Source: JAHEJE01 sp965216335 (GTDB lineage Bacteria > Pseudomonadota > Alphaproteobacteria > Rhizobiales > Aestuariivirgaceae). From it: DNA of 64,000 bases. This document shows positions 1 through 9,321 of this stretch, piece by piece. The notes under the pieces are model-generated. The model saw only the letters and a list, made by a program, of their open reading frames with translations, was not told the DNA's origin and did no database searches. The number at the start of each line of letters is the position of its first letter. The stretch's first letter is position 1. The stretch lies in the NCBI GenBank assembly GCA_965216335.1, contig OZ244154.1:124001-188000 (forward strand), given 5' to 3'. Position numbers and translations under genes: made by a program.

Positions 1-876
1 GAGGAAGAGGGTGACGACGGCGTCGTCAGGGAAGCCGAAGCCGCCCTTGCGAAACTGCAAAAGCGCGCCGCCAAGCTGGAACTCGAAACCCTGTTGTCCG
101 GCGAAGCCGACACCAACGATACCTACCTGGAAGTCCACGCCGGGGCAGGGGGCACCGAAAGCCAGGACTGGGCCGCCATGCTGCTGCGCATGTATGTGCG
201 CTGGGCCGAGCAGCGCGGCTTCAAGGTCGAGGTCATCGAGGAAAACGCCGGCGAAGAGGCCGGTATCAAGTCGGCCACCGTGCTGATCAAGGCCCACAAT
301 GCCTATGGGTGGGCCAAGACCGAATCGGGCGTGCACCGCCTGGTGCGCATCTCGCCGTTCGATTCCAACGCCCGCCGCCACACCTCGTTCGCCTCGGTCT
401 GGGTCTACCCGGTCGTCGACGACAACATCGAGATCGACATCAACGAGAGCGACTGCCGCATCGACACTTACCGGGCCTCGGGCGCCGGCGGCCAGCACGT
501 CAACACCACAGACAGTGCCGTGCGCATCACCCACCAGCCGACCGGCATCGTCGTGCAGTGCCAGAACGAGCGCTCCCAGCACAAGAACCGCGCCACCGCC
601 TGGTCGATGCTGCGCGCCCGCCTCTACGAATTGGAACTGCAAAAGCGCGAAGAAGAAGCCGCCGACCAGGCCGCCTCCAAGACCGATATAGGCTGGGGCC
701 ACCAAATCCGCTCCTACGTCCTGCAACCCTACCAGCTGGTCAAAGACCTGCGCACCGGGGTGGAAAGCACCAACCCGTCAGCGGTGCTGGATGGCGACTT
801 GGACAGGTTCATTGAAGCATCGCTGGCGCATAGGGTGCATGGCGGGGATGGAACCGAGGTTGCGGATTTGGACTAG
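1..876 (+). CDS. prfB: Peptide chain release factor 2 (5' truncated)
   Basis: Class I release factor that reads UGA/UAA stop codons and triggers peptidyl-tRNA hydrolysis on the ribosome. The frame is open from the first base of the window, so the N-terminal part, including any programmed frameshift site, lies outside. The RF2-type anticodon tripeptide SPF is seen in RISPFDSNARRH, and the universal catalytic GGQ in GAGGQHVNTTDSAVRI, followed by the usual Q-R-S-Q-H-K-N-R stretch. It ends with the family-typical 'DLDRFIEASL' segment. The identification is firm; only the start is missing. Confidence 0.97.
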   Translation, partial: EEEGDDGVVREAEAALAKLQKRAAKLELETLLSGEADTNDTYLEVHAGAGGTESQDWAAMLLRMYVRWAEQRGFKVEVIEENAGEEAGIKSATVLIKAHNAYGWAKTESGVHRLVRISPFDSNARRHTSFASVWVYPVVDDNIEIDINESDCRIDTYRASGAGGQHVNTTDSAVRITHQPTGIVVQCQNERSQHKNRATAWSMLRARLYELELQKREEEAADQAASKTDIGWGHQIRSYVLQPYQLVKDLRTGVESTNPSAVLDGDLDRFIEASLAHRVHGGDGTEVADLD

Positions 877-955
877 GAGGGGCAGGCGCAATACCCCAAC
901 CGGCAAAGATGGTGGACTGATAAAACAGATGCGCGGATTGGGAGAGGTGCACAGC

Positions 956-1501
956 ATGAAACTTCGGTCACAATTTGCATCAAAGCGCATTTCGGAATCA
1001 TCGTCAGTCATTGATGGCGCCTGTCACGCCGCACCCTTTTTTGCAAGGCGCGGCATACTTGCCATGGTCGGTACAGCCGTGCTGGCAGTTGGGGGTGGCT
1101 CCGCCAGACCTGCGCTGGCTGGCAGCAATGCTGCTGACACCATCCAACAGCCGACGGCCCGCGACGATACCGCATTCATGGGGCGGGCATTTGAAATGCG
1201 TCGGATTGCGGTCGAAAAGGGCGACCAGGCCTACGGAGCGCTCCTGGTGCGCGATGGAGAAATCATCGGGCAGTCCTGGAGCCGCGTCATATTGGACAAT
1301 GACCCCACCGCGCATGCGGAAATGGCTGCGATACGAAATGCTGCGCGGCGCCAAAACAATCGGAACTTGGATGGCGCTATCATGTACTCATCTTCGCGAC
1401 CGTGTCCTATGTGCGAGGCAGCGGCCTACTGGGCCGGCATCGGTCAGATGATCTACGGGCGCGACATGACCAAGGCCGGTTCCCCGCGGTTATGCCGGTA
1501 A
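956..1501 (+). CDS. Exported, C-terminally short nucleoside/cytidine deaminase-like protein
   Basis: Zinc-dependent CDA-fold deaminase family: it carries the HAE motif (DPTAHAEMAAIR) and the PCxxC motif (SSRPCPMCEAAAYW) that bind zinc and supply the catalytic Glu. The start at 956 has a GGGAGAGG Shine-Dalgarno sequence eight bases upstream; the reading frame itself opens earlier, at 791. Residues about 28-57 look like a Tat or Sec signal (ARRGILAMVGTAVLAVGGG ending ARPALA), unusual for a family that is normally cytoplasmic. The protein stops soon after the PCxxC helix (ending GSPRLCR), so the C-terminal helices of related guanine/cytidine deaminases are missing. The substrate is unknown, and it may be a decaying gene. 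Confidence 0.75.
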   Translation: MKLRSQFASKRISESSSVIDGACHAAPFFARRGILAMVGTAVLAVGGGSARPALAGSNAADTIQQPTARDDTAFMGRAFEMRRIAVEKGDQAYGALLVRDGEIIGQSWSRVILDNDPTAHAEMAAIRNAARRQNNRNLDGAIMYSSSRPCPMCEAAAYWAGIGQMIYGRDMTKAGSPRLCR

Positions 1502-1553
1502 ACGAGTAAGTTGAACCGTCGCTCGGAGCGAACAATCCTCCGCGCTTCAGATA

Positions 1554-2102
1554 TCACTCCGCGGCGTTGCTGCGGCGGGGGGCGACCAGTTCCAGGGGGC
1601 GGTAGTCTTCGTCCTGGTAGGTGGAGGTAGTGGTGCCGCGGAACTCGGTCTGGTCGCCGTACAGCGGCGGGGCGTTGGTCAGGCCGGCCGCTGAGACGCC
1701 GCCGGCTTCGCCGAGCGGGTCTTCGCTACGCTGAATCTTGCCGTCGACATGGGCCCCGTTCTCGATCGCGATGGTGTCGTTGATCACGTCGCCCTCGACA
1801 TGGCCGCCCGACACGATGGTCACGTTGATCGCCTGGATCGGTCCGATCACCCGGCCGCGCACGAATACGTCCTCGGCAACGATACGCCCGTGCACCACGC
1901 CCTGGGTGTCGATGACCGCGGCCCGCGCCCGGATGTCGCCATTGATGGTGCCGTCGATCTGCAGTTCGCCGCTGGTGACGATGCTGCCCTCAATAACCAC
2001 GTCGCCGGTAATGATCGATGGTCCCATGCGACCGGACCGCGCCGCCTGCTGCTGCTGGGGTTTCTGCTTCTTAGCTTTACTGCGAGATTTCTTGAACAGC
2101 AT
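1554..2102 (-). CDS. Bactofilin family cytoskeletal protein
   Basis: Bactofilins polymerise without nucleotide and scaffold cell-wall enzymes. About 182 residues: a basic N-terminus (MLFKKSRSKAKKQ), then a right-handed beta-helix core of short repeats (ITGDVVIEGSIVTSGELQID, GDIRARAAVIDTQGVVHG), then a disordered tail. The ATG at 2102 is preferred because it gives the usual short basic leader; an upstream ATG at 2216 would run deep into the peptidase gene. It overlaps the end of the upstream M23 peptidase gene by 26 bp on the same strand. That pairing (bactofilin plus LytM/M23 endopeptidase) is a well-known cell-shape module, so the two are probably co-translated and act together. Confidence 0.93.
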   Translation of the reverse strand: MLFKKSRSKAKKQKPQQQQAARSGRMGPSIITGDVVIEGSIVTSGELQIDGTINGDIRARAAVIDTQGVVHGRIVAEDVFVRGRVIGPIQAINVTIVSGGHVEGDVINDTIAIENGAHVDGKIQRSEDPLGEAGGVSAAGLTNAPPLYGDQTEFRGTTTSTYQDEDYRPLELVAPRRSNAAE

Positions 2103-3378
2103 GCCTGACTTTCCAAAACCGCGCCGGATTGATTGCTTTGCCGTTGATGCGCGTTTCGTAATGCAGGTGCGCGCCTGTACTGCGGCCGGTATTTCCCAGC
2201 CTACCAACAATCGCACCCCGTTTCACGCGCTGTCCGCGTTTAACCTTAACGGCGCTCATGTGAGCATAGCGTGTTGAGATGCCGTTGTCATGGCGGATTT
2301 CGACCAGCCGGCCATAAGCGCCCTCCCATCCGGCCTTGACCACCACGCCTGCCGAGGTGGCGCGGATCGGCGCACCGTAAGGAGCCTTGAAGTCAATTCC
2401 CGCATGCATGGCCATGCGGCGCCGGAACGGATCGCGTCTGAGCCCGTACCGGCTTGAGATGCGGGTTACCCGGTCGAGCGGGCTGTAGAGCGGCATCCGG
2501 GCGAACTCGAATTTAAGTTTTTCAAGCAGGACGAGCCGTTGAGTGGCATTGCTCATGCTTTCGGCGATCTTCTTGGAACCCACATCCTCGGCGCTGATCG
2601 AGATGAAGGGGCCACCGGCCGAATCGGGTTTGAAATCCGACCTCTCGGCGATCTGCTTGGCATTCAGGCCCAGCTTGGCGAACAGCTTGCCGTAACCCTT
2701 GATCCGTGTCTCGGCGCGCCTGGCCACTTCGTCCAGCAAACCGACCTGCATGGGCTCGAAACCCCGCATCGCGGTGCGCAGATGTTCGAGCGGCGCATCG
2801 GCCTGCTTGGCCGTGCTGAACGTCTGAGCGAATCGCTGCTTGTAGCTCTGGCCGTCGAAGCCAGCCTTGCTGCCCGTCGCGCCGGCTTCCTTGTCGCCCG
2901 GCTTGGCGGCCGGATCCGATTTGCCCGAACCGCCCGCCTTGGCCGGCATCCAGCCCTGCTGGAAAAACTCGTTCAGCCGCTGGTGGCGTTCGACCAAGGC
3001 CTCGTATTCGGTGCGCAGCTCGTCGACCTTGGCAAGATACTCGTCCTGATTGAGCAGCAACCGGTTGTTCATGCCGTCGATCGCCGTGCGCATCGTCGCG
3101 ATGCGGTCCTCATAGTCGAGCCGGGCCTGATAGAGCCGGCGCTCCTTGAGTGCGAGCAACTGGTCCTTGAAGGTGACGTTGATGCTGGCGAACGCCAGCC
3201 AGAACAGGCCGGCAAACAGGACCACCAGGCAGGTGATCTGCACCCATGGACGCAGGGTGACGAACTGGACTTCGCCCTCGCTGCGCAGATAGATCTGGCG
3301 TTCGCGGAAAACATGGCCGACCCGGGCCCAAAAGCCCTTCCTGCGCCTGCCTGACCTATGCCTGGATTGCGGACGCAT
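2077..3378 (-). CDS. M23/LytM family peptidoglycan endopeptidase, membrane-anchored
   Basis: Zinc metallopeptidase predicted to cut peptide cross-links in peptidoglycan. The N-terminus is very basic, followed by one transmembrane helix (ITCLVVLFAGLFWLAFASI), a long coiled coil (LLALKERRLYQARLDYEDRI onward) and a C-terminal M23 domain. Metal ligands are seen as HAGIDF (HxxxD) and HLHYE (HxH), with the RYAHMS histidine between them. The frame opens at 3447; the ATG at 3378 (MRPQSRHRSGRRRKG) gives a more typical basic leader. It is upstream of and overlaps the bactofilin gene, which suggests a shared transcript and a shared role in shape or division-site wall remodelling. Confidence 0.92.
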   Translation of the reverse strand: MRPQSRHRSGRRRKGFWARVGHVFRERQIYLRSEGEVQFVTLRPWVQITCLVVLFAGLFWLAFASINVTFKDQLLALKERRLYQARLDYEDRIATMRTAIDGMNNRLLLNQDEYLAKVDELRTEYEALVERHQRLNEFFQQGWMPAKAGGSGKSDPAAKPGDKEAGATGSKAGFDGQSYKQRFAQTFSTAKQADAPLEHLRTAMRGFEPMQVGLLDEVARRAETRIKGYGKLFAKLGLNAKQIAERSDFKPDSAGGPFISISAEDVGSKKIAESMSNATQRLVLLEKLKFEFARMPLYSPLDRVTRISSRYGLRRDPFRRRMAMHAGIDFKAPYGAPIRATSAGVVVKAGWEGAYGRLVEIRHDNGISTRYAHMSAVKVKRGQRVKRGAIVGRLGNTGRSTGAHLHYETRINGKAINPARFWKVRHAVQEISQ

Positions 3379-3522
3379 ACCCCTCCGACGCGCCTGTGTG
3401 GGACCCCACAGAACCGCTACCCGCCAAATACGGTGACTTTGTGTCAATCTGCCGATTTGGCCCGCCGCAAACGCTTGTGCAGCAGCTCTGTCTGGTTGTG
3501 ACTTTTGCCGCGCTGCAGCGAA

Positions 3523-4005
3523 TTAGTCAAGCGTCCGTACAGCCTCCAGAACCGCCTCGGCGTGGCCGGGTACCTTGACCTTGCGCCAAACCTTGGCCAC
3601 GCGGCCCTTGCCGTCGATCAGAAACGTCGACCGCTCGATACCCATGAAGGTGCGTCCGTACATCTTCTTCTCGCGCCAGACGCCATAATCGGCGAGCACA
3701 TTCTTGTCCGGGTCCGAGGCCAGATCGACATCGAGGTCGTGCTTGGCCTTGAAGCGGTTATGGCTGGCCACCGAATCTGCCGAGATACCGACGATCCTGG
3801 TATCAGCAGAGGCAAACTCGCCTTTGAGGGCGGTAAAGTCCTTGGCTTCGCGAGTGCAGCCGCTGGTGTCGTCGCGCGGATAGAAGAACACCACCACCTT
3901 GCCAGGCCGGTAGTCCGACAAACTCAGGGTACGCTCACCGTCGGCCTCGAGTGTGAAGTCGGGCGCGATGTCGCCCGCGGTAAGGGATTTCGCCATGCCT
4001 GCCAT
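3523..4005 (-). CDS. bcp: Thiol peroxidase / peroxiredoxin (Bcp/PrxQ family)
   Basis: Reduces hydrogen peroxide and organic hydroperoxides with thioredoxin as electron donor, in the cytoplasm. 160 residues, the usual size. The peroxidatic cysteine lies in DDTSGCTREAKDF after the VVFFYPRD strand, matching the PrxQ motif, and a conserved Arg is in GIERSTFLID. The resolving cysteine that many PrxQ proteins have five residues later is absent, so it would act as a 1-Cys form or use another thiol. It is divergent from the large AsmA-like gene at 4168. Confidence 0.94.
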   Translation of the reverse strand: MAGMAKSLTAGDIAPDFTLEADGERTLSLSDYRPGKVVVFFYPRDDTSGCTREAKDFTALKGEFASADTRIVGISADSVASHNRFKAKHDLDVDLASDPDKNVLADYGVWREKKMYGRTFMGIERSTFLIDGKGRVAKVWRKVKVPGHAEAVLEAVRTLD

Positions 4006-4167
4006 CCTTTAGACGTTTTCGCGCGCTCTTTAGCGGTCTGGGTCGGTGACGGCAAGATGGTGATCCGGTTGCCTGAGTGCAACCGGTGCGGTGCAGGTAT
4101 GCTGCACGGTTTCCAGATCGCGTCGACTCGCTATAATGTGCCACGCCTGCTTGGCAGGTGTTGCCGG

Positions 4168-7100
4168 ATGCAAAGCCGGCGGAGTGCAGATGATCGTGCA
4201 AACGGAAACGGAAACGGCGGCTTGCGCAGGCAACTAGCAAAACTTGCGCTATCGACGGTGGTGATTTTCCTTGCTGCCGGCGCCATTGTCGTCGCCGCCG
4301 GCCTGTGGCTGCTTGACCGCGGGCCGATTGCCCTGACGTTCCTGACCCCCAGGGTGCAGCAGACCCTCAATGAAAACCTGACCGGTATGCGGGTTAGCCT
4401 TGGCGACGTCATCATCGAGCGCGACGCTGACAGCGGCCGGCCGCGCTTCCGGCTGCGAAATCTCGTGCTGCGCGACGATTCCGGCAACATGCTGGCTCGG
4501 GCACCGCGCGCTGCCGTGGAGGTCAACGGGCGGGCCCTGCTGTCCGGCGACATCGTTGCCCATCAGCTTGAACTGATCGGCGCCCGGCTGCTGGTGCGCC
4601 GCAAACTGGACGGCAGCTTCCGCCTCGGTTTCGGCGACACTGGCGACAGCGGCACTTTGCAGGCGCCGGGAACGCCACGTTCCAACAAGAGCGCCAAATC
4701 CGATACGCAGGTCCCCGCCGGCACCGCGCCGGCCGGAACTGAAATTCAGGGCGGCGAACTGCTGCAGTTCATCAACGAGCAGCTCGCCGGCGACAATCCC
4801 AACGCCGCTTTGGCGGAACTGCAGGCCGTTCTGATCTCAAAGGCATCGATCTCGCTGTTCGACGAGGCCAACAGCGCAGTGTGGTTTGCCCCCAAGGCCA
4901 ACCTCGTGTTCAAGCGCGCGTCATATGGTTTCGCGCTGTTCATCGATGCCAGCGTCGCCAGCGGCGTCAAACCGTGGCGCACCGAGGTGGTGACCACCTA
5001 CCGCCGCGAGGCCCGGCGCTTTACGCTCAGTGCCAGGGTGTTCGACCTGGTTCCGGCCGACATCGCCGACGATGTCTTTGCCCTGTCGCAGCTCACCAAA
5101 TTCAATGTGCCGCTGTCGGGTCATGCGGAGTTCGAGCTGACGGAGAACGGTATCGTCACCAAGGCGAGTGCGGAATTGTCCTCCAAGGCCGGCCGGGTCG
5201 AGTTTCCCGGTTTTATCTCCGAACCGCTGATCATCGACGAAGGCCTGTTGCGCTTCGACTATGAACCGGCGTCCGGTGATGTCGTCATCGGTAACTCTGC
5301 GATCTTCGTCGGCGGCCACCAGACCGAATTGCAGGGCCGTTTGCAGCCGCGCCGGGCCGCCGATGGCCGGCTCGACGCCCTGCGGATCATCCTCAGGGCC
5401 CACAATGTCAGCATGGATGCGGCTGGCGACGACACCGCGTCCCGCACGTTCGATCAGGTGGATTTCACCGGGGTAGCCGCGATCGATGCGGCCCGCCTGG
5501 ATATCGAGGACCTGATCCTGCATTCGGGCAACGCCGGCATCCGGATTCGCGGCCGGTTTGCCGGCGAGGACGGCAACATCGGCGTCTATCTGGCTGGCCG
5601 CTTCCGCGACGTGCCGGAAGTGATGATCAAGAAACTCTGGCCGCCGGTGGTGGCCGCCGGCACGCGCCGCTGGATTCGCGAAAACGTCACCAGCGCCAAC
5701 TTCAAGGACGGCAGCTTCCAACTTGCCATACCCGGCGCGGAACTGTACTCCGCGCTCAAGGACAAGACCGCTCTGCGCGACGAAGTCGCCGATGTGCGCT
5801 TCACGCTCGAAAACGTCACTACGGGCTACTTCCGCGAGTTGCCTGCCATTGCCGGCGCTCACGGTGAAGGCCGTATCACAGGCGACAACTTCTCGCTGCG
5901 TCTGGAAGACGGAAAGGTCACGCTGCCGTCCGGCGCACAACTCGATTTCGTCGAAGGCACCATGACGTCAACCAACCTGGTGCCGCCCGTCACACCGTCG
6001 GTCATCAGGGTCAGGGGACGCGGCAAGGCCTCGGCCTTCCTGGAACTGCTGGACCACAAACCGCTCGGGCTGGTCAGCGAGGCCGGCTTCGATCCCGGCC
6101 GCGTTGGTGGCGACGGTCAGGTCGACATCCGGTTCGACATTCCGATGCAGAAAGGCCTGACCGGCGACAAGGTCAAGATCACCGCCAAGTCGCGGCTCGA
6201 CAACGCCACGTTCAAGAACATCGCCAACGGCCTTGATGTGAAGGCCGGCAAGTTTGCGCTTGGCTTCGGGGACTCCGAAATCACTGCGAAGGGTCCGGCC
6301 CGCATCGGCGATATCCCGGTCACGCTCGACTGGAAGCGCAAACTCGCCAAGAACGGAACCGACAGCGATGAGATTATACTGAAGGCAACGCTGGACAAGG
6401 CCCGGCGCAAGCAGCTCGGCGCCGACGTGTCGAGCTACCTGACCGGCCCGGTGCCGATAGTCGCCAAGGCCCAGACCCGCGGTGGCAGGATCGAGGGGGT
6501 CAACGTCACCGCCGATCTGGCCAAGACATCTCTGAAGTTTGCACCATTGCGCTGGGGCAGGGCTGCCGGCAAGGGGGCCAAGGCGGTATTCGACATCGAC
6601 TTCTCCGATCCCAAGCGGACCCGGGTGCGCAATTTGTCGCTGAAGGGCAGGAACCTGGCCATCAAGGGCGAGATGGATATTGCCGCCGACGGGACGGTTG
6701 TCGAAGCCAACTTCCCGACCATCCTTTTGAACGAGCAGAACCACTTCGCGCTCGGCCTGCAGCGCCGCAACGACAACCTGGCGCTGGCGGTCACCGGCAA
6801 AGCCATCGATGCCCGACCGATGATCAATGCAATGTTCTCACCCGGCAAGAGCGGCGATGGGGCAGGCGCCGGCGGGGCCGAACTTCCCACCGCGGTCAAT
6901 GTTTCCGTCGGCCGTGTGTATGCCAACCGGGGCGAGGTGATTTCCAACCTCAACGGCCAGGTGCAGGTGGTCGGCGGCGTTGTGCGGCAGTCCAACCTGA
7001 AGGGCACCTTCCTGAACGGGGCGCCGATAACGCTGCGGGTGAACCCCGGCGCCGGGGGACGTCGCGAGATGCGCATCACCGGTCGCGACGGGGGCGGTGC

Positions 7101-7704
7101 CCTCCGCGCCGCCAACCTGTATTCCAAGATTGCCAATGGCACGATCGACTTCCAGGCCATCATGGGAAGCAGCTCGGGAGGAATAGATCGCGGCCTGCTG
7201 ATCCTGCGCAATTTCGAGGTCCGCAACGAGGTCGTTCTGCACGACATCGACAAAAAGAGCCGCAAGGCCGGACCGCGCCGCCAGTCGCTCAAGTTCTCCA
7301 AGCTGGAACTGCCGTTCTCCACAGACCGGCAGTTCGTCCGCATCGGCGATGCGTTGATCAAAAGCGCTGAATTGGGTGCTTCGGCACAGGGCATCATCCG
7401 CAAGGCCGACGGCGCCATGGACATCGGCGGCACCATCATTCCGGCCTACGCACTCAACGCCGCGCTCGGTGAAGTGCCGATCCTCGGCCAGATTCTGGTC
7501 GGCGGCAAGGGGCAGGGCGTGTTCGGTCTGAACTTCGCGCTCAAGGGCAGCATGAAGAAGCCGAAGTTCGTCATCAATCCGGTCTCGGCCATCGCGCCCG
7601 GCATCCTGCGCCAGTTCTTCCAGATCGGCGGTGGTGGCGTGGCTGCCGACGGCACGCCTGCAAAGCCGAAAAGCCCAACAGGCGAACCCAAGACAGACAG
7701 ATAG
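4168..7704 (+). CDS. Giant AsmA/YhdP-like (DUF3971) inner-membrane protein
   Basis: A protein of about 1178 residues with one N-terminal transmembrane helix (STVVIFLAAGAIVVAAGLWL) followed by a long beta-rich periplasmic region of repeated AsmA-type segments. The architecture matches YhdP/TamB-like bridge proteins thought to move phospholipids between inner and outer membranes; the C-terminus (PAYALNAALGEVPILGQILV) is typical of the AsmA_2/YhdP end. The frame opens at 3505, but its first part is only the antisense of bcp. The ATG at 4168, shortly before the membrane helix, is the sensible start. It is a single-gene unit followed by a repeat cluster. Family assignment is confident; function is inferred from the family. 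Confidence 0.88.
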   Translation: MQSRRSADDRANGNGNGGLRRQLAKLALSTVVIFLAAGAIVVAAGLWLLDRGPIALTFLTPRVQQTLNENLTGMRVSLGDVIIERDADSGRPRFRLRNLVLRDDSGNMLARAPRAAVEVNGRALLSGDIVAHQLELIGARLLVRRKLDGSFRLGFGDTGDSGTLQAPGTPRSNKSAKSDTQVPAGTAPAGTEIQGGELLQFINEQLAGDNPNAALAELQAVLISKASISLFDEANSAVWFAPKANLVFKRASYGFALFIDASVASGVKPWRTEVVTTYRREARRFTLSARVFDLVPADIADDVFALSQLTKFNVPLSGHAEFELTENGIVTKASAELSSKAGRVEFPGFISEPLIIDEGLLRFDYEPASGDVVIGNSAIFVGGHQTELQGRLQPRRAADGRLDALRIILRAHNVSMDAAGDDTASRTFDQVDFTGVAAIDAARLDIEDLILHSGNAGIRIRGRFAGEDGNIGVYLAGRFRDVPEVMIKKLWPPVVAAGTRRWIRENVTSANFKDGSFQLAIPGAELYSALKDKTALRDEVADVRFTLENVTTGYFRELPAIAGAHGEGRITGDNFSLRLEDGKVTLPSGAQLDFVEGTMTSTNLVPPVTPSVIRVRGRGKASAFLELLDHKPLGLVSEAGFDPGRVGGDGQVDIRFDIPMQKGLTGDKVKITAKSRLDNATFKNIANGLDVKAGKFALGFGDSEITAKGPARIGDIPVTLDWKRKLAKNGTDSDEIILKATLDKARRKQLGADVSSYLTGPVPIVAKAQTRGGRIEGVNVTADLAKTSLKFAPLRWGRAAGKGAKAVFDIDFSDPKRTRVRNLSLKGRNLAIKGEMDIAADGTVVEANFPTILLNEQNHFALGLQRRNDNLALAVTGKAIDARPMINAMFSPGKSGDGAGAGGAELPTAVNVSVGRVYANRGEVISNLNGQVQVVGGVVRQSNLKGTFLNGAPITLRVNPGAGGRREMRITGRDGGGALRAANLYSKIANGTIDFQAIMGSSSGGIDRGLLILRNFEVRNEVVLHDIDKKSRKAGPRRQSLKFSKLELPFSTDRQFVRIGDALIKSAELGASAQGIIRKADGAMDIGGTIIPAYALNAALGEVPILGQILVGGKGQGVFGLNFALKGSMKKPKFVINPVSAIAPGILRQFFQIGGGGVAADGTPAKPKSPTGEPKTDR

Positions 7705-7710
7705 ATACTA

Positions 7711-7975
7711 AGAGCCTTTTTTGACAATACCGAACCATTTGATGGGTCAAATTCGTTCAGCCCGGCAAGCCATGGCGCGCCGCGCGATGCGGTGTATCGG
7801 GCAAGCGGCATGGCGCACCGGATGGGCGAATTTGTCCCACCGAAGGCCGGCTTTTCGCGCTCGCTGGACAGCGTTAGGCGGCACTTGTGGTCAGCCAGAC
7901 CACGGCGTGCCGCCTGCCTTGCCAGCAAACGCGAAAAGCCGGTCAAATGGCTCGGTATTGTCAAAAAAAGGCTCT
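7711..7975. repeat. R1 composite palindromic repeat, copy 1 (complete, with terminal inverted repeats)
   Basis: Bounded by 32/33-base terminal inverted repeats (7711-7742 and 7943-7975, reading AGAGCC-T(6/7)-GACAATACCG inward) that differ by one A/G change and one T. Inside lie two further palindromes: module X (7743-7839, arms TGGGTCAAATTCG and CGAATTTGTCCCA) and module Y (7847-7942, arms CCGGCTTTTCGCG and CGCGAAAAGCCGG). No convincing gene is present; short open frames across it are by-products of the repeat. Related copies occur at 24679 and 31749. It lies between the AsmA-like gene and tyrS. Confidence 0.85.
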
Positions 7976-8010
7976 AGAAGCCGGATCGAAAAGTCTTGAG
8001 GTGGTTTGAC
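7976..8010 (-). repeat. R3 short extragenic repeat, copy 1
   Basis: A sequence of about 35 bases that on the minus strand begins TCAAACCACCTCAAGACTT and runs to the edge of the R1 repeat. Near-identical copies are at 23653-23688 and 31402-31438. It fills the gap between R1 copy 1 and the tyrS stop codon. No coding potential is seen. Confidence 0.75.
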
Positions 8011-8015
8011 TGACC

Positions 8016-9269
8016 CTAATCCGTGCGCTTCAGCAGCGCATGGCGTTTTTTGCCCATCGACAGCTTGATGACTCCACCGTCGAGATGTGCGGCCGAAAGG
8101 TTGAGTCGTTCGTCGCTGACCGCCTGACCGTTGAGCTTGACGGCGCCGCCCTTGATCGCCCGCCGGGCCTCGGAGTTGGAGGACGCAAGTTCCGTCCGGA
8201 CCAGGGCCGCCAGCAGCCCGAAGCCCGCGTCGAGTTCGCCCGCCGCCACGTCGAAGGTCGGCAGACCGGCGGAAGCAGCACCTTCGGCAAAGGTCTCACG
8301 CGCCGTACGCTCTGCCGCCTCGGCCGCCTCCCGGCCATGCAACAGTGCCGTCGCCTCATTGGCCAGCACCACCTTGGCGTCGTTGACCTCCTGACCCTTG
8401 AGCGCCTCCAGCCTGCCGATTTCGTTTAGCGGCAGGGTGGTAAACAGCTTCAGGAACCGCCCGACATCGGCGTCCTCGGTGTTGCGCCAGTATTGCCAGA
8501 AGTCATACGGGCCGAACTGCTCGGCATTGAGCCATACGGCACCCTGGGCCGTCTTGCCCATCTTGTCGCCGGAGGCGGTGGTCAGCAGCGGCGTGGTCAG
8601 TGCATAGAGCTGGTGGGTACCCATACGCCGGCCGAGGTCAACGCCGTTGACGATGTTGCCCCACTGGTCCGAGCCGCCCATCTGCAGGTTGCAGCCATAG
8701 CGCCGAGCCAGTTCGACATAGTCGTAGGACTGACAGATCATGTAGTTGAACTCGATGAAGCTCATCTCCTGCTCGCGCTCGAGGCGCAACCGCACCGAGT
8801 CCATCGTCAGCATCCGGTTGACCGAGAAATGCCGTCCGACATCGCGCAGCATCTCAATGTAGCCGAGCTTGAGCAGCCAGTCGGCATTGTCGATCATGAT
8901 GGCATCGGTAGCACCGTCGCCGAAGCGCAGAACTTTGGAGAACACCCCCTTGATCGACGCCTTGTTCGCCTCGATCTCATCGACTGTGCGGATGGCGCGG
9001 GTTTCGTCTTTGCCTGACGGGTCGCCGACCATCGTCGTGCCGCCGCCCATCAGCGCGATCGGCTTGTTGCCGCTCTGCTGCAGCCAGTACAGCATCATCA
9101 TCGAAAGGAAATTGCCGATATGCAGCGACGGGGCCGTGCAGTCATAGCCGACATAGCCAATTGCCTCGCCCCTGGCGGCGAGTTGATCCAGTCCCTCGGC
9201 GTCGGACATCTGGTGGATGAATCCGCGCTCTTCGAGGATCGACAAAAACTCCGACTTGTACTTGCTCAT
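8016..9269 (-). CDS. tyrS: Tyrosyl-tRNA synthetase
   Basis: Class Ic aminoacyl-tRNA synthetase charging tRNA-Tyr in the cytoplasm. The HIGH-type motif is PSLHIGNFLS, the KMSKS-type motif is GDKMGKTAQGAVW, and an S4-like RNA-binding domain closes the protein (ARRAIKGGAVKLNGQAVSDE). The start is the ATG at 9269 (MSKYKSEFLSIL), giving 417 residues, the normal size; the frame extends further upstream to 9431 but only as antisense of anmK. It is divergent from anmK, with about 50 bases between them if anmK starts at 9322. Confidence 0.97.
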   Translation of the reverse strand: MSKYKSEFLSILEERGFIHQMSDAEGLDQLAARGEAIGYVGYDCTAPSLHIGNFLSMMMLYWLQQSGNKPIALMGGGTTMVGDPSGKDETRAIRTVDEIEANKASIKGVFSKVLRFGDGATDAIMIDNADWLLKLGYIEMLRDVGRHFSVNRMLTMDSVRLRLEREQEMSFIEFNYMICQSYDYVELARRYGCNLQMGGSDQWGNIVNGVDLGRRMGTHQLYALTTPLLTTASGDKMGKTAQGAVWLNAEQFGPYDFWQYWRNTEDADVGRFLKLFTTLPLNEIGRLEALKGQEVNDAKVVLANEATALLHGREAAEAAERTARETFAEGAASAGLPTFDVAAGELDAGFGLLAALVRTELASSNSEARRAIKGGAVKLNGQAVSDERLNLSAAHLDGGVIKLSMGKKRHALLKRTD

Positions 9270-9321
9270 GAATACTGCCTTGTGCGACGGTCCGGTGAGG
9301 CTCTTAGCACGGGATTCCCTG

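Noticed and set aside
1..93. Programmed frameshift of prfB
   Set aside because: The usual frameshift site lies near codon 25 of the full gene, which is upstream of this window.
7446..7964. 172-codon minus-strand frame ending in repeat R1
   Set aside because: It runs from the palindromic repeat into the antisense of the AsmA-like gene. The similar peptide at 24670-24924 arises because the repeat is duplicated, not because of a conserved protein.
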